64,000 bases of DNA from Solidesulfovibrio sp. (GTDB lineage: Bacteria > Desulfobacterota > Desulfovibrionia > Desulfovibrionales > Desulfovibrionaceae), in contig NZ_JBCFBA010000006.1 of the NCBI RefSeq assembly GCF_038562415.1, forward strand, positions 145,444-209,443. The letters are read 5' to 3'. Both the position numbers and the translations under genes were made by a program. Positions 36,215-44,589 of this stretch are shown one piece after another (position 1 is the first letter of the stretch; each line of letters begins with the position of its first letter). The notes beneath the pieces were generated by a model. It was given only the letters and a program-made list of their open reading frames with translations. It had not been told where the DNA came from and did not search any database.

Positions 36215-36997
36215 TCATCTAGAACTTATGAACGCCATATACTTACAACCTGCAATTGTGTTATGAAAATTTAAAATATAGTCACTAATAATTGACATAT
36301 ACATCCCGAACTGCTCATGGTTAATTGTAATTTCATCTCCAACTTTAAACGGTAGGCCTGGAGACATACATACAGCGTATTCATCGACAACTTTAGAACG
36401 GTGGAGCACACAATTACGTAATGAGTTAATTTCTTGCATTTTATCGATTCTGGCCTGCTCGTTATTTAACATAATGCCAAATCCCTTAAAAAATATTTCA
36501 AAAGTCATCATGTAATTTGTATTTAATTTTTCTTTGATACTATTGAACATTTTTCTTCTTAACCGCTGTGCTGCTTGTTCATCTAAAACAGGAAGACCAG
36601 TTGCTCGCTCAAAAAAAACAGCTTCTCGATCAACATCCTCTTTCTTACATTTTTTTATCAAAGCAAGCGAAGTATCGTCCAGACAGGTTTCAACAAAACT
36701 CCATAGCGATATCAGACCGTGTATATGAAGATTAGAAAATCCAGCTTCAACTTCTTTTTTAGCAAATTCCGCATCTCCAAGAGACATCGCATGTAATTTT
36801 TCAAGTTGTTTGTAATTTTTAAGAATCCCATGCCTTGATTCTGACCTAATAAAATTTAGAAGCTGAGGGAGTTGAACCAATGAGATTGTGGCACGTTCTG
36901 TCAATCCTGCTATGACAATTTCTTCAGCAACAAGTTGGACAGCACGACCTGCCGGACCATATATCCACTTGTTAATTGGCTCATTTTGAGTATCCAT
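36215..36997 (-). CDS. HEPN-like protein of unknown function
   Basis: 260 residues, largely helical, low GC. Near the C-terminus is INSLRNCVLHRSKVVDEY, which contains an Rx4H motif of the kind that forms the active site of HEPN ribonucleases. The rest (LISLWSFVETCLDDTSLAL) resembles large HEPN-containing proteins found in defence and stress islands. No partner gene is next to it: an IS lies downstream and the tRNA-derived repeat upstream. It could be a lone HEPN effector; assignment rests on the motif and the helical character only. Confidence 0.5.
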   Translation of the reverse strand: MDTQNEPINKWIYGPAGRAVQLVAEEIVIAGLTERATISLVQLPQLLNFIRSESRHGILKNYKQLEKLHAMSLGDAEFAKKEVEAGFSNLHIHGLISLWSFVETCLDDTSLALIKKCKKEDVDREAVFFERATGLPVLDEQAAQRLRRKMFNSIKEKLNTNYMMTFEIFFKGFGIMLNNEQARIDKMQEINSLRNCVLHRSKVVDEYAVCMSPGLPFKVGDEITINHEQFGMYMSIISDYILNFHNTIAGCKYMAFISSR

Positions 36998-37155
36998 CTT
37001 AATACCCTTATAAATTTACATCCGCATATAGTAAATCTTGCCACATATCTCGTTTATCCAGCATGTTACAACATGTAAAGCAAGTATACTGGGGCAGGGT
37101 CCAACACCTCAGCCAACGGATAGTGTTGGCGCTGGTGCTTTTTCCAAAAGAAAAA

Positions 37156-37181
37156 GGGGTCACCGATTTCTCGGTAACCCC
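37156..37181 (-). terminator. Terminator of the tRNA-Ala repeat, copy 1
   Basis: On the minus strand GGGGTTACCGA, a GAAA loop and TCGGTGACCCC are followed by TTTTTCTTTT. It is a textbook rho-independent terminator just after the tRNA 3' end, and it is repeated at copies 2 and 3. Confidence 0.85.
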
Positions 37182-37194
37182 TTGGCATGCTTCG

Positions 37195-37239
37195 TGGTGG
37201 AGCTGGAGGGAATCGAACCCACGACCTCTTGAATGCCAT
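37195..37239 (-). repeat. 3' end of tRNA-Ala(GGC), att-like repeat copy 1
   Basis: 45 bases read on the minus strand as tRNA positions 32 to 76: anticodon loop ATGGCAT with anticodon GGC, then the variable loop, the T-loop TTCGATT and the acceptor CAGCTCC-A-CCA. With a tRNA-Ala 5' strand (GGGGCTG) the acceptor would give the G3:U70 pair that marks alanine tRNAs. The 5' half is absent, so this is not a gene but an attachment-site duplicate left by integration. Three more copies lie at 44.2, 45.1 and 46.7 kb. Confidence 0.85.
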
Positions 37240-37987
37240 GCCAACAGAAAAGTGTAACATACTGAAAATATTATATTTTATTATATAAAATTTAGCAAGC
37301 CACAACGCATCTGTTGGCTCCTGCCAACGGTCATCTGTATGGTTTGTGGCGCATCAGCCAACAAACCGCCAACGGACAGCCAAAGCGCCTGTGACTCGGC
37401 TTTCCCAAGGGCACTGAGCACATGGGCAAAATGCCCGTTGATCTTGGTCAGGCTCCACTCCCGGAAGGAAAACCTCGGCGAGACCGTGCGTAGCGACCAC
37501 GTACTCGAAGAAGCGGTTCCACGATGCCACTCGGCCACGTTTTTTTCCTGAACAAAATGGGCGCATTCCAAATAGATCGTTTCAGGCCATTTCCCCGCCC
37601 GACCACCCATGCCTTGGTTTGCCCCCGAGAACGCCCGTACGGTTCGTTTAGACAGGCATAAGGGCGGCTTGCCTGCCTCGGTCGGGGCATACAGTCGGGG
37701 TATACTTACAGAGGGCAGGTGCACAGGGAGGGAGGAGTTGGCCCTACTCGACGCAGGTCGCGGATTCTACTCAGAAAAAAGTTGATGAAAACTCGTTGTC
37801 GAATGGCAAAAATATGCTATTGTTGAACTCAAATCTGATATTTCTGACATTAAAAGAGGAGGCTACGAAAGATAAAGCCTTACAGACACTCCTCTTTATT
37901 GAGTCTTCAGGAGACTATTCGCATATCATGCCAAGTGGTTCAAAGTGTTTGACTATCTTGGACAACCTTCAAGCAATGGAGAGCACC
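37240..37987. other. Integration-proximal region without a gene
   Basis: About 750 bases. The first 150 are AT-rich and dotted with GTTGGC/GCCAAC words that also flank the other att copies. From 37.4 to 37.7 kb overlapping frames on both strands lack motifs or ribosome sites. The last 200 bases are the leader of the rubredoxin gene. Confidence 0.45.
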
Positions 37988-38236
37988 ATGAGCGAAAACC
38001 TGAAACGCTTCATATGCCTGGGGTGCGGGTTCTTGTATGACGAAGCTCTGGGATTGCCCGAGCACGGCATCGCACCGGGCACCCGCTGGGCGGATATCCC
38101 GGAGAACTGGGCCTGTCCGGACTGCTTCACGGCCAAGCACCTCTTCGAAATGATCGAGATCCCCTATGCTGTGGGTGAGCCCCATCTGCCGCAGCTGAGC
38201 CCCGCCGCGCCGCCTCAACCCCCGCATGCCATCTAG
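37988..38236 (+). CDS. Rubredoxin with a proline-rich tail
   Basis: 82 residues from the ATG at 37988 (GGAG eight bases upstream). The iron ligands are in [10 protein letters not shown] and CPDCFTAK, with the typical [15 protein letters not shown] between them. After residue 53 there is a non-standard extension rich in proline ([13 protein letters not shown]). It would carry single electrons in the cytoplasm. It begins a plus-strand trio with pirin and tautomerase genes and could serve the monooxygenase encoded on the opposite strand; that link is inference. Confidence 0.88.
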   Translation: MSENLKRFICLGCGFLYDEALGLPEHGIAPGTRWADIPENWACPDCFTAKHLFEMIEIPYAVGEPHLPQLSPAAPPQPPHAI

Positions 38237-38248
38237 AGGAGAGCCGCC

Positions 38249-38998
38249 ATGAATACGTCCTTCGTCCTGCGCGCCGGGGCGCGCGGCTACAACAAGTTAC
38301 GATCTACAGGACCGCTGGCGAGCTACGTCTCGGGGCATCCTGAGGCGGTGTTGCTGCGCCACTCGAGCTTCAACTTCGGCACGTACCAGACTGGCCACGC
38401 CGGATTCGGCCGCATGCGGGTGTTCGGCGACGAGGTCTTTAGCGGACCAGGCTGCGGTTACAACATGCACCGGCACCACAATTTCATCATCTGCGCTTTC
38501 GTCCTGGAGGGTGAACTTGCGCACATCAACACGGTAGGCAACATCGATCGGCTGACACCTGGCGATTACTACGTTTTCTCTGCCGGCTCCGGGGGCAAGC
38601 ACTGCGAGGTGAACCTGAGAGGCGACGACATGCATGCCATCTATATCTGGTTCCTGCCCGATCAGCTCCTGCTTCCCCCATCGTACCACAGGAATCATTT
38701 CGACGCCTTGGCCAATCGCAATCAGCTCGTGACGCTGGTAGGCAATGCGGACGGGGCGCTTCGCGTCTCGCAGGATATCAAGGTGTCTCGCCTGTCGAGC
38801 GACACCGCCATGGCGCTCGACTACACGCCACAATCGGCCGAGCACGGCGTCTACGTTTTTGTGTTGGATGGTGAAGTCCATTGCAACGACGTCAGCCTCG
38901 CCCGTCGTGACAGCAGCGGAATCTGGGGTGCGAAGCGGATCAAGCTCCAGACAGGACCACAGGAAACCGACCTGATGCTTGTTGAAACGGCCCCATAA
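38249..38998 (+). CDS. Pirin-family cupin protein
   Basis: 249 residues with two cupin halves. The metal site of pirins is recognisable: HxH in YNMHRHHNF and HxE in GGKHCEVN, with the usual ALxGELxHxxxxGN and RLTPGDYYVFSAG stretches between. YIWFLPDQLLLPPSY matches the end of the first cupin. Family members act as iron proteins, some with quercetin dioxygenase activity, others as redox sensors. It starts 12 bases after the rubredoxin stop, so the two are cotranscribed. Confidence 0.82.
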   Translation: MNTSFVLRAGARGYNKLRSTGPLASYVSGHPEAVLLRHSSFNFGTYQTGHAGFGRMRVFGDEVFSGPGCGYNMHRHHNFIICAFVLEGELAHINTVGNIDRLTPGDYYVFSAGSGGKHCEVNLRGDDMHAIYIWFLPDQLLLPPSYHRNHFDALANRNQLVTLVGNADGALRVSQDIKVSRLSSDTAMALDYTPQSAEHGVYVFVLDGEVHCNDVSLARRDSSGIWGAKRIKLQTGPQETDLMLVETAP

Positions 38999-39084
38999 CT
39001 TGGCGAAATGGCGAGCCCATACCCAGGACCTCTCAATCGGCAAGGAGACGACCTCGACAGGCGAGGCCGCCAGGGAGAACGCAT

Positions 39085-39642
39085 ATGCCCATCATGCACG
39101 TCTATTATCCCCAAGGATCGCTGCCCGGCGAGCGCAAGGCGGAGCTCGCCCAAAAATTAACCGACGTCTTGCTGCAGATGGAGGGCAATGCCAGGACGGC
39201 TGGCGGTCTCGGCTTCGCCTCGGTTCTGTTCACCGAGGTCGCGCCATCGGACTGGTGGGTCGGTGGCCGCAACGACGCCACCTACGTCGCGCCCCCGGGC
39301 AAGTTCCTGGTTCGCGTGTCCATCCCCGAGGGCTACATGAATCAGGCGCACAAGACCGAGGTTCATGTCGCCGTCACGGCCGCCATCGTGGCCGTCACCG
39401 GCAACCCCGAGGATCCCAAGCAAGGCGCGAGCGTGCAGGTCATCATCGACGAGGTGACGGAGGGGAACTGGGCCTCCCATGGCCGGACAATCAGTCTGGC
39501 CAGCATCGCCGACACGGTCGGGCTGCCCAAAAACGGGGAACGCTTCCAATGGGTCCGGGCCTATTTCGACGCCAAGGCAAGGCAGTTCGCGGCGGCGGGA
39601 TATCCTGCGGACGTCGGCGGACTTCTGAACGATCTGAAATGA
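39085..39642 (+). CDS. Tautomerase-superfamily protein
   Basis: 185 residues. The chain begins MPIMHVYYPQGSLPGERKAE, so after Met removal a proline would be the N-terminal catalytic base, as in 4-oxalocrotonate tautomerase and MIF. The segment LAQKLTDVLLQMEG forms the usual first helix. The length suggests two tautomerase repeats, the second around GASVQVIIDEVTEGNW lacking its own proline. It lies downstream of the pirin gene and converges on the FAD monooxygenase gene 18 bases away. It may isomerise an enol or keto intermediate of the cassette's pathway. Confidence 0.65.
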   Translation: MPIMHVYYPQGSLPGERKAELAQKLTDVLLQMEGNARTAGGLGFASVLFTEVAPSDWWVGGRNDATYVAPPGKFLVRVSIPEGYMNQAHKTEVHVAVTAAIVAVTGNPEDPKQGASVQVIIDEVTEGNWASHGRTISLASIADTVGLPKNGERFQWVRAYFDAKARQFAAAGYPADVGGLLNDLK

Positions 39643-39660
39643 TGCGGCGAAGCGCCCCGG

Positions 39661-41208
39661 TCAGGAGACGCGGCCGAGAATCCGGAGCAGGTGGTCGCCG
39701 AGGGTCTTCCAATCGCCCGGGGCGGCGACCACGGCCACATACCCGTCCGGCCTGACCAGGGTGAGGGCTCCGGTTTCACCGAGGGCCGAACACGTGTGGC
39801 AAACCGCCCCGAACCGCGCTTCGAAGCGCTCCCGGGCCTGGGTGGCTGGGGCCGCCTTGCCGACCGCCAGGAAATGCCCCGCTGCAAGGCGGCCGTAGAG
39901 GGTGTCCGGCTCCCCGGGAGCCGCTTCCAGGCGGACGTCCGGGGCCCGCGATCCGGGACGCGCCAGCCCGCCCGCTCGGTTTTCGTTGGGGGTGGTCCCC
40001 GTCAGGAGGCTGTCGTGGTAGGCGATGGCGGTCTCGGCCAATCTGTTGGCGAAGCCGCGTTGCACCGGCGGCAGGCCCGAAACGAGGGAAACGAGGGCGT
40101 CGCGCAGGAACCGGCCCAGGGGCTGGCGTATGGTGGCAAGCCGCGTGCCCAGGGTCGCGGCCCGGATGACCGTTGCCGCCACGGGGCGGCGTTCCCTCTC
40201 GTAACTGGCCAGAAGCAGGCCGTCGGCAGCCTGGCCGCGGCAGGCCAGGGCCAGCTTCCAGGCCAGATTGAAAGCGTCCTGCATGCCGGTATTCATGCCC
40301 TGGCCGCCGGCCGGGCTGTGGATGTGGGCGGCATCGCCGGCCAGAAACACCCGGCCGAGGCGGTAATGGTCGACCTGGCGCTCGTTTATCCGGAAAAAGG
40401 AGAGCCAGGAGGGGGCGGTGGCGCGCCATCGGCCCGGGCCGCGCCGGTCCATGACCTCCTGGATGTCTCCGAGGCTGGGATCGGGGCGTCTGCCCTCGCC
40501 CCGGGCCGGACCGACGTCGGCCGCCACCCGGTAACGGTCTTCGCCGAGGGGGAAAAAGATGAGCACCCCTTCGGCATGCCAGAAAATGTTGAGGGCGGAC
40601 CGGGTCAGGACCGGTTCCCCGGTCTGGTCCTGGTCGATGCGGACGTCGCCCAGGACCCAGTCGCTGTCCTCGGTCTCCCCGGCAAAGGCGAGGCCCAGGG
40701 CATGGCGCGTGGTGCTGTGCGCGCCGTCGCAGCCCACGAGCCAGGAAGCGGCGAGGCGCTCCTCGCGGCCGTCGGCCTGGACGAGGGAGGCTATGACCGC
40801 GTCCGCTTCCTGGCGCAGGCCGGCCAGGGCCACCGAGCGCTCCACCGTGACGCCGTGTTGGGCAAGATGCTCCTCCAGCAACCGCTCGGTTTCGCTTTGG
40901 GGCAAAAGCAGGCCGAAATTAAAGGCGCTGTCGATCAGGCCCAGGGGCATGGCCACAAGCTTGCGGCTGCCGGCGAAAATCCGGGCCTCCCCCACCCGCA
41001 GCCCTGCGCCCAGGAAACGATCGGCCAGGCCGGCGGCCTGGAGCAACTCCAAGGTTCTGGACCAGACCACCAAGGCCTTGGATTTGTCCGAGCGGGCGGC
41101 GGCCTGGTCGATGATCCGGGGCCGCACCCCGTGGCGCGCCAGTTCCATGGCCAGGGTGAGCCCCACCGGCCCGGCGCCTGCGATCAACACCTGTTCTTGC
41201 GCGGTCAT
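39661..41208 (-). CDS. FAD-dependent aromatic monooxygenase (PHBH/phenol hydroxylase type)
   Basis: 515 residues from the ATG at 41208 (AAGGAGAAGGT upstream); the longer open frame overlaps two other genes and is rejected. It has GxGxxG for FAD (IAGAGPVGLTLAMELARHG), the DG motif (VGCDGAHSTTRHALGL) and the GD motif (VFLAGDAAHIHSPAGGQGMN). The C-terminal 90 residues have the thioredoxin-like fold seen in phenol and polyketide hydroxylases (LVRPDGYVAVVAAPGDW). The enzyme would use NAD(P)H and oxygen, which is notable in a presumed anaerobe. Its start overlaps the stop of the second NHLP-like gene by four bases, so it is translationally coupled to it. Confidence 0.85.
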   Translation of the reverse strand: MTAQEQVLIAGAGPVGLTLAMELARHGVRPRIIDQAAARSDKSKALVVWSRTLELLQAAGLADRFLGAGLRVGEARIFAGSRKLVAMPLGLIDSAFNFGLLLPQSETERLLEEHLAQHGVTVERSVALAGLRQEADAVIASLVQADGREERLAASWLVGCDGAHSTTRHALGLAFAGETEDSDWVLGDVRIDQDQTGEPVLTRSALNIFWHAEGVLIFFPLGEDRYRVAADVGPARGEGRRPDPSLGDIQEVMDRRGPGRWRATAPSWLSFFRINERQVDHYRLGRVFLAGDAAHIHSPAGGQGMNTGMQDAFNLAWKLALACRGQAADGLLLASYERERRPVAATVIRAATLGTRLATIRQPLGRFLRDALVSLVSGLPPVQRGFANRLAETAIAYHDSLLTGTTPNENRAGGLARPGSRAPDVRLEAAPGEPDTLYGRLAAGHFLAVGKAAPATQARERFEARFGAVCHTCSALGETGALTLVRPDGYVAVVAAPGDWKTLGDHLLRILGRVS

Positions 41209-41573
41209 ACCTTCTCCTTGCGCGCCGCAGACGCAGCCCATGTCGAACGCATGTCGCGCAGCACCCAGGTGAGCGCCTCGTCGGGGATCAGGTAGCCACC
41301 GATGCCGTCGGTGAACAGCATGTCGTAGACCCGGCGGCTCGCCGCATCGATGTCCGCCGCATTCGGTTCGCCCGCGGCCGGCGGCGCCGGCAGTATGATG
41401 GTGATCGTATCCGGCTCCTGCGGCACTACTTCGATCCGATAATCCCCGTCGGGGACCGAGCCGAAGTACTCCTTCAGACCGGCAACCGGATCGTCGATCA
41501 GCCGACGACGCGCGGCGGAATCGCGACGGAGCAAGCAATAGTGGTCGGTGAAGACATCGTGCTGGTCGCTCAT
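41205..41573 (-). CDS. NHLP-like small protein 2
   Basis: 122 residues. The front half (YCLLRRDSAARRRLIDDPV ... YRIEVVPQEPDTITIILPAP) has the A.(R)..L..DP...L......P....V.......VLP pattern of nitrile-hydratase-like leader (NHLP) domains. No nitrile hydratase cysteine motif is present. The back half (RVYDMLFTDGIGGYLIPDEA LTWVLRDMR) parallels the back half of the gene before it, so the two are paralogs. It overlaps the upstream gene by ATGA and the monooxygenase gene by ATGA. It could be a RiPP precursor, a carrier or a regulatory subunit; the sequence does not decide. Confidence 0.6.
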   Translation of the reverse strand: MSDQHDVFTDHYCLLRRDSAARRRLIDDPVAGLKEYFGSVPDGDYRIEVVPQEPDTITIILPAPPAAGEPNAADIDAASRRVYDMLFTDGIGGYLIPDEALTWVLRDMRSTWAASAARKEKV

Positions 41574-41920
41574 GGATTGTTTTCCCGGAAGCTCTGGCGC
41601 ATGCGCAGCAGCTCCAGTTTCAGTGCCTGCGGCATGATCCAGCAAAACAGGTCGCCGCTTTGCCACAGATCCATCTGGCTGATCACCTTCTCTGCCTCCT
41701 CGGGGGGCACCGCGAGCGGTGGAATCACGAAATAAAGCGTGTCGCGCCGCTGCTGCCGGACGTCGATGGCGACGCCGGGCGAGACCTCCACGCCGATGCT
41801 GGCCAGCGCCTGCCGCGGATCCTTCCGAAGGAGCGCGGCAAAGGCTGGATCCGTCCAGGCGAGTTCGACCAGACGCCGCTCCAATGAGGCATTCCCTGAA
41901 CCTTTCGTTTCGTTCTGCAC
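41570..41920 (-). CDS. NHLP-like small protein 1
   Basis: 116 residues if translation starts at the GTG at 41920, which has AAAGGA seven bases upstream; an in-frame TTG nine codons earlier lacks a site. The NHLP-type domain is clear: RRLVELAWTDPAFAALLRKD, PRQALASIGVEVSPGVAIDV and DTLYFVIPP. The back half (VISQMDLWQSGDLFCWIMPQ, then LELLRMRQ) has one cysteine and no Gly-Gly cleavage site, unlike typical precursor peptides. It lies between the TPP enzyme gene and its paralog. No YcaO, lanthionine synthetase or radical SAM gene is in the window. Confidence 0.6.
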   Translation of the reverse strand: MQNETKGSGNASLERRLVELAWTDPAFAALLRKDPRQALASIGVEVSPGVAIDVRQQRRDTLYFVIPPLAVPPEEAEKVISQMDLWQSGDLFCWIMPQALKLELLRMRQSFRENNP

Positions 41921-42002
41921 GGCACTGTCCTTTCCGTCAGCATGCAAAGCCGGTCCTTGTCCTCTTTTGTGGCTGTGCTGCCGCAGGAAACCTCGACGAC
42001 GT

Positions 42003-43610
42003 TCAGGGCTCGCGGTCGATAATCAGAAAACTCGGCCCTGGATGCGCGACCGCTCGCGCAAGAACCTCTCCGACAGTCTCAAGAGTTTCAATTTTTTCCG
42101 TGCGCGCGCCGAAGCCTTCGGCAATGCGCCGCAAGTCAACGCTTGGATCATCGAAATCCATCCCGACGAAATGGGTGCTCTCCATCGCCGTCGCCATCGT
42201 GGCGCACCACAGATCCTTCAGCAAGCGGTATTCGTGATTCACGAAACAGACGAATATGGACGGAATGGAATACTTGGCTGCGGTCCAAAGAGCATGGATC
42301 GAAAACAGACTGCCACCGTCGCCCACGAAGCAGACCGCGGGCTTGCCCGTCGCCAGCCCGATCCCGACGCCAAGCGGCATGGCCCAGCCCAATCCTCCGC
42401 CGCGGGGAGAGAAATGGACGTTGCGAAAGCCAAGGCGAACGGCCATGTCCTGCACGATCGCGTCTTCGGAAGATCCCTCGGTGACGATATGAGTCGCCCG
42501 GTCGCAATGACGCAACACACCGAGAATGAGCGCGTCGCTCGGTCGCTTGCCGGACGGTGGATAGCGCGCTTCCAGGGCCCTCACATCGACGGTCCGCTCT
42601 CCGGCCGATGCGGCCGGAGCTCCGATCGCCGTCGCCAGCGCATCCAATGTCGCTTTGATTTCGCCGAGCACCGCCATGTCGCAGGGATAGTCAAACCCAA
42701 GCTGACTGGCCGCGGGCGCGATCTGAATCACCTGCAATTTCCCCGGGAGCGCGGAGAGGCCATTATACGTGAAGCTGTCGACCTTCTCGCCGATCAACAG
42801 CATCGTGTGGTAGCGGCCGAGCGTCTCGTTGATTTCCCTTGTGGTCGGCGGAAGCTGGCCACGGAAGTTCGGATGGAGGGGATCGACCGTTCCCTGAACA
42901 TGGAACGGCGCGGCGTAGATATCCGCGGCGAGCGCGGTCGCGATACGGCCCACATCGTCAACGCCGTACGCGGCCCCGACCGCATAATCGGCCACGATGG
43001 CAAGTTTGCCAGCGGGAACAGCCTTCAAGGCCCGGGAAACCGCATCGATGGAGCGCGCTACCGCGTCCTCGATGATACGGGTCTTTTTAAATGTCGTGTG
43101 TTCGGTCCGCTCCAGCAGGAAGTTCATGGGCAGAGACAGAAACACCGGTCCCGCCGGCTGCAGCCGTGCCTGCAAGTAGCATCGCTGCAGCGCCACGGCG
43201 AGATCGTCCGTACGGCTCACCTCGTAGGCGTATTTGGTGGCGGTTTCGGCCAGCCGCGTATTCGGCGCGCCAAGGACCGGATTGTGAATGAGAAAGCGCG
43301 AATCCTGCTGTCCGTTGATCACGAGCAGCGGCACACCGGACATCAAGGCGTTTCGCATGTTGAACATGCCGTTGGCTAGGCCCGGATAGGTATGCAGGCT
43401 GACAATGGACGGCTTGCCCGTGATCAGCGCGTAGCCGGCGGCAATGCCCACAGCGCTGGATTCGTGCAACGACAGTACGTAGGTGGCCGTCGATGCCGCC
43501 ACGGCTGCGAGAAACGTCGTTTCCGTCGTCCCCGGATTGCCGAATACGACGGGAATTTCATAGGTCTCGAGAAAATCCTGAATGAGTTCGCCGCCTGTTC
43601 GACCTGTCAT
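42003..43610 (-). CDS. Thiamine-diphosphate enzyme, benzoylformate decarboxylase-like
   Basis: 535 residues from the ATG at 43610 (GGGAGGGAACG just before). The opening (PVVFGNPGTTETTFLAAV) and the glutamate that activates the cofactor (LHESSAVGIAAGYAL) fit the POX/BFD family. The histidine in SLHTYPG corresponds to a catalytic His of benzoylformate decarboxylase. The TPP/Mg motif is GDGGSLFSIHALWTAAKY ... NHEYRLL. It would decarboxylate a 2-keto acid or form a C-C bond. It is the first gene of the minus-strand operon with the two NHLP-like proteins and the monooxygenase. Confidence 0.82.
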   Translation of the reverse strand: MTGRTGGELIQDFLETYEIPVVFGNPGTTETTFLAAVAASTATYVLSLHESSAVGIAAGYALITGKPSIVSLHTYPGLANGMFNMRNALMSGVPLLVINGQQDSRFLIHNPVLGAPNTRLAETATKYAYEVSRTDDLAVALQRCYLQARLQPAGPVFLSLPMNFLLERTEHTTFKKTRIIEDAVARSIDAVSRALKAVPAGKLAIVADYAVGAAYGVDDVGRIATALAADIYAAPFHVQGTVDPLHPNFRGQLPPTTREINETLGRYHTMLLIGEKVDSFTYNGLSALPGKLQVIQIAPAASQLGFDYPCDMAVLGEIKATLDALATAIGAPAASAGERTVDVRALEARYPPSGKRPSDALILGVLRHCDRATHIVTEGSSEDAIVQDMAVRLGFRNVHFSPRGGGLGWAMPLGVGIGLATGKPAVCFVGDGGSLFSIHALWTAAKYSIPSIFVCFVNHEYRLLKDLWCATMATAMESTHFVGMDFDDPSVDLRRIAEGFGARTEKIETLETVGEVLARAVAHPGPSFLIIDREP

Positions 43611-43777
43611 CGTTCCCTCCCAGCAAAAATGACGACGTGAAAGGTGGTCTCCATGGTGATCATTTCCATATTCCGGACGGCATGTCCACATGTCGCAAAA
43701 CCGGGAGCAACGCGGCTGTTGCGCATTTAAGCGACGCACGATAATGCCTCGCTCGATGTCGGGTCCCGACTTGCCTA

Positions 43778-44130
43778 GGGTCTGTTCAGGTAATGAGTCG
43801 TTAGCCTCTTGAAAACCGTCATCGAGTCCCTATTGGAGAGAAATAAAGAGGCAAGATGACGGGATTTTCGATCTTACGGACAGGGAATGGCAGCGTATCG
43901 GGCCGATTTATCTAAGTGGTAGAGGAAAAAATGGACATCCCTCCGACACCCGTCTCTTTGTGGATGCGGTCTTGTACATACTCCGCGTTGGGACACCCTG
44001 GCGAAATTTGCCGTCGGCTATGGGAACTGGCACACGATCTATGTTCGATACATGGACTGGTGTCTTGGGAAACTTTTCAGAAGCATCGGGATACTTTCTC
44101 GTACAAATCGAAGGGAAAATCTAGACGGGG
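43778..44130 (+). pseudogene. IS5/IS427-type insertion sequence, left-end remnant
   Basis: GGGTCTGTTCA at 43778 is the same terminal repeat as in the element at 35.3 kb. The frame from about 43856 reads DLTDREWQRIGPIYL, then SDTRLFVDAVLYILRVGTPW and, after a frame change, GNWHTIYVRYMDWC, the transposase N-terminus. The rest is missing, cut off by the tRNA-Ala repeat. Confidence 0.7.
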
Positions 44131-44200
44131 ATGCTGTGGCGGGGTCCAACACCGCAGCCACCAACTCGTGTTGGCGCTGGTGCTTTTTTCAAAAGAAAAA

Positions 44201-44226
44201 GGGGTCACCGATTTCTCGGTAACCCC
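44201..44226 (-). terminator. Terminator of the tRNA-Ala repeat, copy 2
   Basis: Same hairpin (GGGGTTACCGA-GAAA-TCGGTGACCCC, T-run) as at copy 1, read on the minus strand. Confidence 0.85.
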
Positions 44227-44239
44227 TTGGCATTCTTCT

Positions 44240-44264
44240 TGGTGGAGCTGGAGGGAATCGAACC
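44240..44264 (-). repeat. 3' end of tRNA-Ala(GGC), att-like repeat copy 2 (shortened)
   Basis: Only the acceptor and T-arm part (25 bases, from CCA back to GGTTCGATTCC) remains. Identity stops at GAGCAG, eight bases before the MntA stop codon. This junction joins the NHLP cassette to the second toxin-antitoxin pair. Confidence 0.8.
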
Positions 44265-44271
44265 GAGCAGT

Positions 44272-44589
44272 TTATCTACTTAATTTCCTGGAATAGAATA
44301 CAATACCAACTCTTTGAATATGATCCAGCAACGAGGCGTGCGTCAATTCCCTAAACAACGAAAGATCAACGATATAAGGCAAATCGAGGGAGTCGATCTC
44401 ATCAAGAATCTGATTCATTTCTTTTTGCGACAAATCGTCGCTATACATGGTTAAATCAATATCCGAGCCTAACTTGTGAGTCCCTTTCGCCCGTGATCCA
44501 TACAAGACCACTTTATCAATAGCAGGATGTCTGGATAAAACCGATCTGATTTTTTCGATCGTTTTTTCGTTGAGTCCAAACTGCATCAT
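44272..44589 (-). CDS. mntA: MntA-like nucleotidyltransferase antitoxin (copy 2)
   Basis: 105 residues with the intact GS-x10-DxD site (GSRAKGTHKLGSDIDL). By eye it is about two-thirds identical to the copy at 18.5 kb. The C-terminus (FYSRKLSR) ends eight bases from the tRNA-Ala repeat. It overlaps the HepT gene by four bases. The role is AMP transfer to the toxin partner, as known for the family. The coding sequence has lower GC than copy 1, so the two pairs were probably acquired separately. Confidence 0.82.
   Translation of the reverse strand: MMQFGLNEKTIEKIRSVLSRHPAIDKVVLYGSRAKGTHKLGSDIDLTMYSDDLSQKEMNQILDEIDSLDLPYIVDLSLFRELTHASLLDHIQRVGIVFYSRKLSR

Noticed and set aside
37195..37239. 3' end of tmRNA (ssrA) as the source of the repeat
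   Set aside because: The acceptor end alone also fits tmRNA, but the GGC anticodon loop, the stem TCAAG and G3:U70 geometry fit tRNA-Ala far better.
37281..37724. 147-codon minus-strand ORF
   Set aside because: No ribosome site, no motif, and equally long frames on the other strand.
37803..37818. Sigma-54 promoter before rubredoxin (TGGCAAAAATATGCTA)
   Set aside because: The spacing between GG and GC is nine, not ten, bases.
41209..41538. N-terminal extension of the FAD monooxygenase
   Set aside because: Overlaps the NHLP-like genes in another frame; the start at 41208 has a strong ribosome site just before the FAD motif.
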